Origin: Gnetum montanum
Taxonomy: Eukaryota; Streptophyta; Gnetopsida; Gnetales; Gnetaceae
DNA length: 64,000 nt
Assembly (NCBI GenBank): GCA_015680685.1
Contig: MNCI01002981.1
Span: 361,785 to 425,784 of the forward strand
Direction: 5' to 3'
Below the pieces are notes generated by a model. That model worked only from the letters and a program-made list of their open reading frames with translations. It made no database searches and was not told where the DNA came from. This document shows, one piece after another, positions 23,634 through 35,845 of this stretch. Every line of letters begins with the position of its first letter. Position 1 is the first letter of the stretch. A program made the translations under genes and the position numbers.

Positions 23634-24511
23634 TCATAAAGTGCCTCTGGTTAGTCACGTTGACAGAATTCCATTAATGCAACCTTGTTGACATAGGGTT
23701 TCCCATGTTGATGTGTACCTATCGACTTGGCACCCTAGTAGGTTTATAAATATGATATCCCAACTGTGTTAATGGAGAGTTAGAATTTCATTTGCTAGCA
23801 AAATTCTTACAATTTGTTTCTGTAAGAGATAAAACTATTTTCTAAGTGCATGTAGCAAGAGTCAAGGAGTGTATGGATCTTTATTTGAGCACTTTTGTAC
23901 CCAAGCACTGCAGTGTGTGCGACAATAAATATGAGCTTTTTGATAAACCTTGCAACACTTAGACTAGCTTAATGATTTATTTATGCATTTATTATTTTCA
24001 TTAATTAAGTGATTAATTAAGCTAAGATGATTAAGAATTTATGTAAGTAATTAATTAAAGTAAATAGACTATCATACATAAGTACAACCACTTTGAGCAT
24101 ACGTATAACACTTGGTAATTCTAGTAGTGCTTAATGCTTGGTCACCTAGCAATGTTGTACATGTTTAGGATGTGTACAAAAGGTGGTATTAGATGCTTAT
24201 GTTAGGATAGTTAGTTATTAATTAGCAATTAAATTAGTAGAATTGGTTAATCAATTTACTCTCAATCTATTACCAACCTTAGCAAAACAAAATATAAAAT
24301 AATAAAAATCATGTGTCTCAATTATACTTAACCATACAAGTGAGCCTCAGAAGTGTAGTTGGGAAGAAAATGATCATTCCATGATTAGATTCACCTTTTG
24401 GATTGAATCCTGTGTATGAGAACACTAGGAATCCATAGAAATCAATTGGATTGTGCATGAATGCGTTATTAATTTGTATGGTTGGATGTAGGGGTACCTC
24501 ACTGCTCATCA
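23634..24511 (+). repeat. 5' LTR of element L
   Basis: An 878-bp LTR from TCATAAAG (degenerate TGATGAAG) to GCTCATCA. Its U3 cassette is the GTTGATGTG/GGGCC type, strongly decayed. TATAAATA is at 23745-23752. Hairpin arms are at 24319-24329 and 24351-24361 (11 pairs, two of them G-U), loop AACCATAC. Confidence 0.9.
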
Positions 24512-24512
24512 T

Positions 24513-24530
24513 TAGCACCATTGTTAGGGA
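24513..24530 (+). promoter_or_regulatory. Primer-binding site of element L
   Basis: TAGCACCATTGTTAGGGA, one base after the LTR, is a decayed version of the tRNA-Asp complement TGGCGCCGTTGCCGGGGA. Most changes are G-to-A or C-to-T. Confidence 0.75.
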
Positions 24531-24670
24531 TTCTTAGCTAGTACCATGCACTATCAATCTAGGATTAGTGAAAATTACTCAACATTGTTGAAACAAACCT
24601 AACAAAGTTAAATCATAATAATTAATCAAGATTATACTACAAGCAAACTGTAAAACTATGTCTAACAAAA

Positions 24671-26300
24671 ATGTCTTCTTCTTCTCATAGGCAAGATGAT
24701 TCTAAGTTAATAGTACCACAAGAATGTAGAGTGGTGTACACTCATCCTGATGAGTTTGTACCCAATTTCACTTACATCCTCCATTAGGATGAACAAATGC
24801 AGTGGTGAGACATGGAGGGGAACATTGTATTATCAACCAATCTATTTCCAAGATGTTACTCCAAACTCTTACAAGGTTGGGCATTGACGAGCTTCATGAA
24901 GAGTACGCTATGAAAGATCATGACTTTCAGGACTACCATCCCACTAAGACATAATGCAAATGAGATCGACAAAAGGAAAAATGCAAGGAAGCCATGAAGG
25001 AAAAATGGTTCACCAATATGTTATTCTTGATAAATCAAAAGGATGATGAGAAGCCTCTTTTTGAGGGATTTCAGCATGAAAACTATCCACCTCTTAACTT
25101 TGGTGAAGGGGAGCCGAACCCAAATCCTAAATTAGTGATCAATAATTCAGGTTATGATAATAGTGAGTCCCATGGCCATGGGAGCTCTAAGAAAGGAAGT
25201 TGAAGTGGGAACTTGGACAAGTAGAATGATGATCACTTTAAGGATCATGGAAGTGACAAATGAATAGGAAGTCATAGACACCATAGTGGCGGTAGTCCTC
25301 CTCCCTCTTCATCCTCTTCATTTGAGTCAGCTTCCTCCTTTGAATTTAAAAAGAATCGTAGGTGATGGGACAATAATGATAATCATAGAGACCACCATGA
25401 ATGAAGAGATGGCAGAGGACATCATAAGTATCATTAAGATCATGATGATGAGCCTCTACTGGACACTCAAAATGTGTTCAACAGCATAGAGGCTTTTAGA
25501 ATTCCTACTAGGCATGTGAAAGATAGCCAAATGAAGCGGCTAGACATGAATAATATTCCTAGATTTGAGGGGGATATAACTTAGATCTTCAAACACATTT
25601 GCAAGGCTTTCACTATGCTTGTGCCTTAAAAAATTATTGAAAATGATTGGCAAAAGCTCAAGTTGTTCCCTAGAACACTCATCAAGAAAGCAGAAAGTTG
25701 GTACCAATCTTTGGAACTAGAGTTAATTTGTCAATGGAGTATAATGCTAGAACTATTTAATGATAATGGATCATATCTACTCTAGAGTGTCAAACCTGTG
25801 ATGCCAAATCCAAGAATGGAAATAGGAAATACATGAACCTTTAGATGCTGCCATGGGTAGATATTATTCATTATTACATTGATGCCCTAGCCATGGTTAC
25901 TCTCAGAGGAAACATTTCGTCACATCATAGATGGACTTTGTTCAGAAACACGAGGGACCCTTGGGATCTATGCCCAAGGAAGACTATCAGAATTAAGAGC
26001 CCATTAGATACAAAGGTTGATTAAGCAGGTAACAAAAGAAGAAGGAGAGTTGAAGAAATGTGAAAGTACAGAAGAATATAATAGGGATCCTTCCATCAAA
26101 AATTAGGAGGTCCTCTTTTGTGAGAGGAGGAGTCATCTCTTGATGAGGTGGTGCAATGAAATACCTTGTTAATCCAAAAATATATGTCTAAAATTTTGGC
26201 TAAGATAGATAAAATGTGGGATTTGTTGGATAAAAAATTTTAAATTGTTCTAAAAATAGTAGAATAATCAAGAAAGCAAAGTATTGATCATGACTGTAGG
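24671..26300 (+). pseudogene. gag: Element L gag
   Basis: Start: ATG at 24671 (MSSSS, as in N and D). N-terminal domain: VVYTHPDEFVPNFTY, NIVLS. Then an acidic/Ser-rich stretch (24994-25203, ending SSKKGS), a His/Arg/Asp-rich stretch (about 25230-25450), the capsid domain (NDWQKLKLFPRTL.K.ESWYQSLELE, about 25640-25760) and the charged helical part. The zinc knuckle and linker are gone: after about 26290 the frame passes directly into the protease remnant. Many stops and frameshifts. Confidence 0.85.
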
Positions 26301-26720
26301 AGGTAGAAAGAGGCTAAACTTAAGTCCAAAAGGGTTTTGGTGTTAATATGATTTTCCATGAGATGTATATTTCCTAGAACCTACCACCTCTCATGAAGAG
26401 TAATATTATATTAGAATTAGCAAACTAGTCCATCATTGTTTCATTAGTACTAGTAGAAGATATTATGACCATCGTCTATGGGTGATCTTATTTGATTGAT
26501 TTCCTAGTGATCAAAGTTGGGAACTGTAAGAGGGGCTTTCCAATCATTATGGGAAGGATGTGGCTAAGTATTGTTGATGCAAGAATGGGAATCAGAGATT
26601 TTTCCTTGAAAATTTCCAAGGAAAATACATTAAAAAAGATCAAGAAGGAACAAATTCCATGCATTGCGTATAGCGATACAGGGTGCAACTATGTGCAAAA
26701 ACTCTAGTACATGAAAAGAG
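26301..26720 (+). pseudogene. pol: Element L protease, active site deleted
   Basis: The C-terminal half is clear (FLVIKVGNCKRGFPIIMGRMWLSIVDA, 26492 on). The Asp-containing active-site segment seen in C, D and I is absent. A deletion joining late gag to the middle of the protease removed the zinc knuckle, linker and catalytic motif. Confidence 0.82.
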
Positions 26721-28500
26721 CATTCATTTGCACATGCAAGTACTGTGCAAATGAGGTAGATATTTAAAGGTGCCTATATGCAGTAGCCATAAAAAAAGAA
26801 GGCACCTAGTGGCTAATAGCTAATTTTAAGAGTAGCACAATTTACATGAAATTGATTAAGAGCCTAACATGCGCCTATGTCATAAGCATGGATGAACTAA
26901 AGTAAGTTCATCACCAACACTCTAATAACTAAAAGGATGATACTTATTAGGGAGAGTTGGAAATCTCTAAAAATTTTAAACAAGAGCCCCTAGAGTTAAA
27001 AACTCTAATTGTTAGTTTGGCATATGCATTTTTGAAAAATGAAAAGCTAGTTATAATCAATGCTAAACTTGCTATGAATAAAAAGAGAAACTATTAAAAG
27101 TTGTTATCAGATGGTCAACAGCCTTTTCTTGGCCATATCCTAAACTTACTAGGATTGATCCATGAATATGCTAGCACCGTATCTATATTGATCTAACCAT
27201 GAAGCCATGGAAGCAATCACAGTGACACTTGAACCCCAAATTAAAGCAAATCATCAAGGAGAACATAGAACAACTCCTCAAGGTAGGGTTCATCTATCCT
27301 ATTGTCGATAGTGAGTGCATTAACCCACTCGTGATTATGCTAAATAAAGGTGGCAAGTGATGGGTTTGTATTGATTTTAGGCTATTGAAAATGGCAACAT
27401 TCAGAAATCATTTTCCATTGCCATTTGTTGATAAAGTGTTGGACACCATTTCTAGACATTGTTATTATAACTTTCTAGATGATTATTGTGGCTATAACCA
27501 AATTCAAATTGCACTAGAGGAGTAGGCCAAAACCACATTCACAAGTCCCTAGGGAACTTTTGCATATCGAAAGATGCCTTTTGATTTATGAAATGCTCCT
27601 ACCACATTCCAACGCTTGGTCTTGAGCATCTTTTAGTAGCAAATTGGTAGCATGGTGGAAGTCTTCATGAATGATGTTTCCATTTATGGCACTACATTAG
27701 AGCAAGCTTTGGACTGCCTTGAGCAAGTATTAAAAAGATGTGTGGAGACAAACCTATGGATCAATTGGTAAAAGAGCCATCTAATGATCCAAGAGGGCAT
27801 ATTCTTGGGGCATAGAATCTCACAAGTAGGGATTAAGGTAGACCCTAAAAAGATAAGGATCATCCAAGGAATAACCCATCAATTGGAAATAGTTAAAGAT
27901 GTTTAGTTATTCCTTGGGCACACTGGTTACTACTGGTGATTCATAGATAATTTCTCTAAGATCACAAAACTGTTGGTTGAGCTAGTAAAGAAAGATGCTC
28001 CATTTTTTTGGACCAAGGAATGTGAAAATGCATTCTAATAGCTAAAGGAGAAACTCATAGAAACTTCAATTCTACAAGAATTAAACTAGTTCATACTATT
28101 TCCTATTATGATGGATGCATTAAATTATGCCTTAGAAGCCATGCTCATGTAGTTGAACAATCAAAAACATCCATAGTACATCTACTATGCAAGGTGAAGC
28201 ATTGTGTGTGCATAACTTAATTACACCACAATGAAAAAAGAACTGATTGTAGTGGTGTATGCTTTAGAAAATTTTAAGCACTATGTGCTTGGGTACAAAG
28301 TGTTTGTACCCATTGACCATAGTGCCATTCGCTTCATGATGAACAAGCTAATGGTAAGCCCCTATGTTATACAATGGTTGGTGATCTTGTAGGAGTTTGA
28401 TCTTACGATGGTATATGAAAAGGGGACTAAGAATGTGCTCCCTAACTATCTCTCTTGGTTAAGATGGGATAACAAAGGGGAGGAGAGCCCACTCTCTGAT
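26721..28500 (+). pseudogene. pol: Element L reverse transcriptase and RNase H
   Basis: RT motifs are present in shifted frames: the ATFRNHFPLPFVDKVLD stretch near 27390-27440 and VFMNDVS at the catalytic site (27664-27675), where the first Asp of FMDD is Asn. GHRISQVGIKVDPKKIRIIQG follows. RNase H (about 28100-28480) has NYTTMKKELIVVVYALENFKHY, then IDHSAIRF. The lead-in (26720-27280) aligns with the protease-RT linker of C. Confidence 0.87.
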
Positions 28501-29810
28501 CAATCTCCTGATGAACTCCTCTTTTTTGAAGTAATTAATAACCACATGCTTGTAGAATCAAAATGATATGATGGAATCCTCACTTAACTTCTCACTCAAG
28601 AAATGCCACAAGATTTGGACCATAGTACACAATAGTTTCTTCATTAGGCCAAGTGCTTCATGGAAATCAATGAACACCTTTACAAGATGCATGCTAATGG
28701 CTTGGTTTGTTGGTGTGTCGCTGATATTGATCAACTGTGTGTTCTCCAAGATGCTTGTGAGGGACCTTGTAAAGGCCACTATGCAGGGAGATGCAAAACC
28801 ATTAAAATACTGATGGCAGGGTACTATTGACCAATAATCTTTAGGAATGCCCACAAATTTATTTGATCTTGTGAATGTTGTCAATGAGATGGTGGGATGA
28901 CCATGCAAATGGAGGAACCTTAACAGTGGATTCAACTACTAGAATCCTTCAACATATGGGACATAGACTTCATGGATTCCATCACATGCATGTCCAATGG
29001 AAAGACATACATTATCATCACCATTAACTACTACACTAAATGTGTAGAAGAAACAACTATTGTTGACTATACATCATCCACTACTACTATGTTTTTTCAA
29101 CAACACATTTTAAAAAAGTTTGGGATGCCATGTGCACTGATTTTTGACAATGGAATTCATTTCACAGGAATCACTTTTCATAAGCTCATGTAATGCTTGG
29201 GGGTTGAAAATAAATTAACAACACCCTACCACCCCCAAGCCAATGGTCAAGTAGAGGTTACTAACAATGAGATTACAAAGATCTAAACAAGAACTATTAG
29301 TAAATATAGGAGAGACTAGAGCACAAAAGTCAATGATGCCCTCTAGGCCTATCGCTCAAAGTGGAAATTCTCTATAGGCTACTCTCCCTATGAGCTAGTG
29401 TATGGAAAGCTACCAATACTTCCTAATCAATTTAAGCTCCATACACTTTCAATAGCTTGTGACCTAGATCTTGACCTAAGTTTAGCATAAAGAGAATGAT
29501 TAATTGACCTTAACGTTCTAGATGAAAATTGATTAGTGGCCCTATCCTTGAATAAAGTGCACAAGGCATTTAATAAGCAACAACATGACCTAAGAATAAG
29601 AAAAGTTAAATTTCAACCTAGAGTTAAGGCCCTCTATTGGAATCCCACACATGTTCCACAATGAAAAAAATTTTAAACATTCTAGAAACCTTATATAATT
29701 GACAAAATTTTTTCTTTTGGGGTCATGTTAATTTACAAACTTGAGAGCCCAAATAAAAAGCAATTGGTCAACACACAACTCAAACTTTTCCATGAGCCTA
29801 AGTAAGTCAG
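28501..29810 (+). pseudogene. pol: Element L integrase
   Basis: Zinc part near 28740-28900 (CKGHYAGRC, CECCQ). Core: FNIWDIDFMDS (28945 on) keeps the first Asp; IFDNGIHFTG keeps the second; ANGQVEVTNNEI keeps the Glu. Open part 28972-29193, then a stop. The C-terminal domain continues to VNTQ.KLFHEP at about 29800, without a chromodomain. Stops mostly replace Gln or Trp. Confidence 0.9.
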
Positions 29811-31877
29811 TGGAAGCAACACCTCATCGGATGGACAACCTCATTCAATCTTTTAGATCTCCTTCTTCTAATGTAGTCATGGGTTAACCATTTACGTGGC
29901 TTCTCAGTTTTTTTATTTTTTCTTTTACACTTTGTTCATGTTACATCCTTTTGTTTTATAATTTTTTTTCTATTTTACACCATTTTTTAAACCATCATTG
30001 GCATGTTTGATTTTTCTTGAATATTTTACACTTGTATAATTTTCTTTGTTTTGGGTGTGATTTTCTAAATTTCTACTAATAAAGTACTTTATGCCAGTAG
30101 GACATAGTGGTGTTGTAGCTGTTGTTAATGCTAGTTTGTACTTATTATTGTTTTTGATTGCTAATTTCTAGTTTCTATTTTTAAATTTTAGTATCAATAA
30201 GTAAGACATGGTTTCTTTTTCATAGAATAGGTAGTGAGTCCCCAACATCCACACATCCAAGTATGAGATCCCTTTTCATTAAGTAAAGCTTTAAAGAACT
30301 AGTGACCTTGGTAGTTTCCAGACTTGGAAAGGATTTAAAGGTTTGAATGTGGTGTGACTTCAAGGGGACACAATACTCTTTGTACCTTTCTACTTACTTC
30401 AGTGCATGAGTGCTTTCATGGATTTCTTATCTTTTTGTGTTGACCAATAACATGAAGTTGAATAAGTTTTTGCATTGTGTGATTCTCATCTAAAAAAACA
30501 AACAAAAAAAATGAAACGATGATGGAAATTTAAAGCACATCCTTTAAATAGAATAATGGGCTACAAGCATTGGTTATGGGACTAGAAAGACATGTTACCC
30601 ATGCTTGAAGGTCCCCTCTAACTAAGTTCCTTTCTCACTTTCTACTTCTCTTTTCTGCTCTATGATTTGTGGAAGCACTCTTGTATCTTAAAGGAGTGGA
30701 CCAGTCTTAGAGTGGTGATGCAAAGTCAAGGAACGTGGTTGATTTTTGTTTAAACTAAGGATGGATTTTATCAAGTCATTTAACCACAAAATTCATGAGG
30801 AACTTCATGTAACCTTAATCAAGAACTCAATTCCATTTTCTTTCTCATCCAGCTATGCTTTCCATGACTCACCTTTCTACTAGTGTCCATGTCCTTGTTT
30901 AATGTCTTGGTTTGACATGCTTGAATCCTTAGGTAGGTTCTTTGAGGTTTTGGTCCTTAACTTTCATAACCATTAATCACCTATGGGGCCCATGGACTCC
31001 TTAGGTTGAGGTTATGCAAGGGAAAAAAGGGCATATGCTTACTATAGGGAGGATCCACTTGCATCTCTCTTGGTTAAGTTAGTTAAGTACCTCTTCCTTA
31101 GACATTCCTGCAATTCAAACCTTTGTGTGCCCCATCCGATGCATCCAACTATGTGCTCCTTATAAAAATTTCTTCAATGAACATATTCTCCACCCAATTT
31201 TTCAATTTTTGAGCTCTCGAAGGTCCTCTTTGATGAATCCATCAAGTTCTTGCTTTTTCTAGAACTCCATGGACCTCACTTTCATTAGAGAACTCTAGGT
31301 ATTTTCTAAGAAATTCAAGTTGAAAAATTTTGCTTATATCCTTCGTAAACAAGTACTCGTCAATGGACCACCTAAGTATACGTGACCTCATTGATGTAGC
31401 ACAAAAATAGTATATATATACATAGCTACACTTCAAAATTTTCACATTTCATTTCAAACACTAGAGGAGCTTTTGTAGTTTTTAGAGCCCAAAACCTTCT
31501 AGAAGCCATATCTTCTTAACCATTTGTTCAAATCACTCCATTTTTGATCCTATAGCTACTGGAGGTAAGCTCTTAGTTGTGGGGGCCACAAACCTAGAGA
31601 TTTTGAGGCTTTGATAGAGATTTTTTCTAAAACGTTTCTAACTCCCACAAAGGTTTAACAAAGAGACCAACATGAAAAAATTAAATTACAAAAGTTAAAC
31701 CCCTTCCAATTAGCTCCAGTAACACTTTGAACTTAAAGATTAATAAAATAATAATAAAATAACCAATCTACCATGGTCCAACCTTAGCCTAAGCATAACT
31801 AATTGATGAGTCAAGGTATTAAAACATTATAAGTTACACATTATATATACTAATCCTTGGATGTATTGTGATCACAA
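29811..31877 (+). other. Element L spacer between integrase and third ORF
   Basis: No coding frame. Just after pol come T-rich repeats with TTTTACAC/TTTTGTTTTATA units (29920-30060). A block of about 110 bp at 30550-30660 is conserved in every copy with this region. The rest aligns with I (38991-41056) and partly with K (53531-55420). Confidence 0.7.
30550..30680 (+). promoter_or_regulatory. Conserved spacer block, candidate 3' splice site
   Basis: Contains GGTTATGGGACTAGAAAGAC and ATGTTACCCATGC, then CTAACTAAG (30609-30617, branch-point-like), a pyrimidine tract and nearby AG dinucleotides. It is conserved in I (about 39785-39925), K (54290-54410) and C (minus, 13300-13420). The role as an acceptor for a spliced third-ORF mRNA is inference. 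Confidence 0.45.
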
Positions 31878-34745
31878 ATGGCACCAAAGGGGAAGCATAC
31901 ATAGGAAGGAGGATCGTCACAACCACAGGAAAAACAACCATGAATGGGAAGGGGCCAAGCACATGCCCAAGAAGAAAAAGCACTAGCCCATGCTATGGGA
32001 CCTCTTAAGGAAGAGCCTAAAGTGAAATCTATTCATCTGATTCCAGAACACGTAGCAATGATAGAGTAATCCCATCAAGATGAGGCACTAGCTCCACAAG
32101 AAAACCTTGAGATGACCTTAATAGAAGCTTGCCTAGAGCAAATCAAATCAAAGGAGGTTTAGAAAATGATGCTTCAAGAGTTGAATTTTGGCTCTTTCTT
32201 GGAGCAAGCACCTCAAAAAGTACAAGATTAATTGAAGACCTCTCCCATGTGGCCCATCATCACTTCTAGTAGGAAGTGGTACATGGGAGAGATGTTCTTA
32301 TTTTGGAATAATAGGAAAGTTGGTTCAATGGTCAAGATCAAGGACATTTTAGTATCCTACTCAGTGTAGGCCATTTCAAAGGCACTTGGGTTGCCAAAAA
32401 CTAGGACAAATCTCATTGAGATTCTAATACAAGTAGATCCTAGCATCAAGAAAGAATGGATACATCAGTGTTATGGTGTTAACCATAAGGAGTATGGTGT
32501 GGTTACATCAATGGAGAGAATCTAGTACAAGATTATGGCCTTTCACCTCAATCCAATAGTGAGGCCAAGCAAGATCATTGCCTGCTTTGCCTGTGCGTGT
32601 GCTACTCTAAGTGGTAGATTCCTTATCAACCTTCCATAGCTAATCTATCTTGAGATAGAAAAGAGCTTCAAGGAGAATGAACATGGAAGAAAGACATTCT
32701 CATTTACATGCCTCATTAGAAAACTATGTTGGAGGAGAGGAATAACTCGCTATACAAATGATGATATCCAATGTGCTTCATCCGCTAATTGGATAGAGAT
32801 GATGAAGGACAAGGTCCCTGCAAAATTCATACAAAAATAGGAGCATCAACCACCACGTCCACCACCCACTTAGAAAATAGTACTAGATGCTACTACAACT
32901 TCTCAATGGTTGGGTGAATTCTAAGAATGGCTCTTAAGTGAGCAAGAGCAATAAGCATGAACAAGTGATGGAAATCCATCTATGTACTAGTTAGTAGTGA
33001 GTCACCTGAATGAAGTGGCTTGAATAGTTAGCTAGATAGAGGGAGGTGGATCAATCTTTTTGATCCAAAGAATGTATTTTTCCACAAGATCGAATCTTAG
33101 CATTTGAGAGGTAATGCTATCCCTCTTGCAACAATAGTAATTCCTAGAAATCTCTACCTTTTTTAGTATGCTTAGAGGAGGGAAAAGGGGTAATAATTTT
33201 GGTGATGCAGCACCAAGGATAGGAGACATTAGTGGAGGTGATTGCTGATACAATTACCAAAAATTCAAATGCATTTGTGTCATCTATACTAGATGTCTCT
33301 ACACTTAAATATGTGTAGACATTCGCAAGAATAATAAATAGTAAGTTGAGCATAGTACAACATGAATAATTGCTAGATCAACTAGTGGGAACTAGGCAAC
33401 TGATTCTAGACATCTTTAACCTTTTGGACAACATAACTACAACCTAGTCAGAGGTATTGGAAGCAAGGGGCAAGAACACCATTTTGGAGAGGTAACTTAA
33501 AATAGCCAAAGAGCTAAATGAATGTTTGGCTACAAAGGTTGCTAAACTAAGAGCCTAGATTACTGATCCTACATTCCTCAACTCAACATTAACAAAGGAT
33601 GAAGCTCTTGAATAGCTTCACACAAGATTGAAAGGGCTTGAGGATGTGATGGAAATGATGGTGTTCTATTGATCCTTGGCAAAGGCCACAATTTAGAAGG
33701 CCTTGGATTAGATCCACTTGGAGAATGTACAATTGGCCATAGAGAATCATTGCTTACAAAATGTTGATGTGCAAAAATAGCAAATGGTAGATTTCATCCA
33801 TCAATAGTAGGAGCAGCTAGCTAGCGTGAACACTAAGCTGAGAAGATTGACAGTAGAAAATAGGAACCTCTCCATGAAGGAGGTCCATGCTCTTCGTTAA
33901 AAGACTACAATCAAAGTAGCCACTTGGAAATCAAAGGCTTTCAAATTTGAGAGAATAAAAAATCACTATAGAGACTAGGTTATTCTACAAAAAGAAGTTA
34001 ATGAAAAACACATCCAATTGGCGAAGGAAAAAAGTAAATGAGATCCTCCAGTAACTCCAGCAAGGCAGAGAGATTTGGAAATCATCATTGATGGGATAGA
34101 TGCCTACAAAAGTGAAGATCCACATGAAGGAGTTGCAGATTGAGGAGATGATGAATACATGGAGCTTATCAATCTCTAATATGAAAATCTGGCTATCTTG
34201 ATTGTCAAATGACTATTGTTTGAATTTGAGAAATAAGTGGCAAGCTAGTACTTTTTGTATGAGGTAGAGTTCAAGCATCACAAGGACACCAAGCAAAAGC
34301 TTGCAATGGAAAACATAGAACTCAAGGTTCTCAAGGTGAAGTTCACTAATCAAAGATCAACTATCAAGAACTTGGCCAAGAGGATGAAAGACTGCTAGGA
34401 GTTGTAGAATACACTTAGAGCGTTTGATATCAAATGTAAGCAATTCACTACCTAGTTTGTTAATGTAAAGGAGTTGTTCCTAGTAATTCCTTGTTTGTGG
34501 GATAACCCCATTCTAACCCACATTGGTGACATCACGTGGACTATGAATGATCCCTAGAGTAAGGAGGAGAAGATGAAGGTAATGTTGAATTCCTTTCACC
34601 TTCCACCGGAAGTGGTAGCTGTAGTAGGACAACCACAGTCACCTTAACCACCATGTGCACTTGAAGCAGGATAAGGTCCTTTGAAACCTCAGGAACCTCC
34701 ATTGTCTACAACCATCTAATCTTTTCAACCCTCTTCATGCTATCA
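31878..34745 (+). pseudogene. Element L third ORF (post-pol, coiled-coil type)
   Basis: Start: ATG at 31878 (MAPKGKHT). One frame runs to about 33024 (roughly 380 codons), broken only by stops: eight TAG, four TAA, three TGA by my count. First half: KWYMGEMFLFW, ALGLPKTRTNLIEI, SGRFLINLP, FTCLIRKLC, which resembles the plant transposon-protein domain found in env-position ORFs. After a frameshift near 33100 the second half is charged and heptad-like (LNECLATKVAKLRA, LAMENIELKVLKVKF), then LWDNPILTHIGD and a Pro-rich tail. No signal peptide or clear membrane segment is visible. Function is unknown; the env position does not make it an envelope. Confidence 0.75.
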
Positions 34746-34895
34746 GAGGACATGTTATCAAATTTTGTAATCAATTTTGATCTATACAACTAGGCACTTA
34801 GTTATATTTTGTTGTGTTATGTGTTAGTCAATAATATCATGCCTTTCCAATTTTGTAAAGAACTCGAGGATGAGTTTTTATTCAATCATGTGGTG

Positions 34896-35000
34896 TGATG
34901 AAGTGTCTTCGATTAGCCATGTCAATGGGATGCTATTGATGTGGCCCTATCGATGAGATCCCATTGACATAGGATTTCCCATGTTGATGTGTATCCATCA
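34896..35000 (+). repeat. Element L 3' LTR, left fragment
   Basis: Starts TGATGAAGTG after the shared pre-LTR block (34820-34895). U3 repeats GTTGATGTG and CCTATCGATGAG follow, matching the first ~95 bp of the 5' LTR. At about 35000 it changes abruptly to gag linker of element I. The other end of this LTR is at 52293-52667. Confidence 0.85.
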
Positions 35001-35845
35001 TGTGTCTCCTTTGCAACATCACTACTACCCTTCTGAATACTAGAGGGCTTCCTCTCCACATTCTAGGAGGGATGCCAAATTTCATCCTTGTCCTCCTCCT
35101 ATTCTTGCAACTATTCCTTCATCTTTAACCTAACTATTGCCTACTCCATCTATGCAGGGTGAACTTCCAGACCAATTGCAACAATGTAACACTATAAGGG
35201 CCATCAATCTACAACCAATTCATCAACCAAGGGGTTTGAAACCTCGTGCTCATAAAAAATCCTTCTTTCAACCCAAAAGCCCTCCTAAGCCTTGACAAAC
35301 TGAGGTGGTTGGTCACCATACTCCTACTTCACCCTTTGCAAATCATTTGATCAGATCCCCTTCAAACCAAATGTTGCCCAAAATTCATACTATTATGCTC
35401 ACTCATGCCATATCTGATTGGATCTGGGCTAACAACCTTCCCAAGAAATTAGCTGTTCTTGGGAGTCCTCTTATCTATCTATAGATTGGTAGGAATGAAC
35501 CATGTAAGGCTCTTCTGGATTCAGGTTCTCATGTAAACTTGATCTCTCATGAGATGGATACTGCTTGGAACTGGTCGCCTCTCAAGAAGAGAAATATCAT
35601 ATTGGAATTGATAGACCAATCCATCACTATTCCATTGGAACCCATCGAAGACATTATGACCACTATTTGTGGATGGTCATATCTTGTCGGTTTCCTAGTA
35701 ATCAAGGTTAAGAACTATAAGGGGGACTTGCCAATTATTATGGGAAGGGCATGGTTAAGCATTGTAGATGCAAGAATGGACATTAAAGAGCTTTTCCTAG
35801 AAATCACTAAAGAAAATGCATTTAAAAAGATCGAGAAGAGATGAG
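35001..35845 (+). pseudogene. pol: Element I gag linker and protease
   Basis: 35001-35385 is the Pro/Gln/His-rich gag linker (aligns with C and D). The protease lead-in HTIMLTHAISDWIW is followed by the active site LLDSGSHVNLIS (DSGS at 35518-35529). The frame is open from 35539 to 35844 with FLVIKVKNYKGDLPIIMGRAW, the best preserved protease frame here. DSG is the more usual retroviral-type triad; copy C has DLG and copy D has NSG. Confidence 0.87.

Noticed and set aside
31878-34745. TAG read as Gln (recoding) to explain the many in-frame TAG codons
   Set aside because: TAA, TGA and frameshifts also occur, and stops are reciprocal between copies. Decay by deamination explains this without recoding in a plant nuclear genome.
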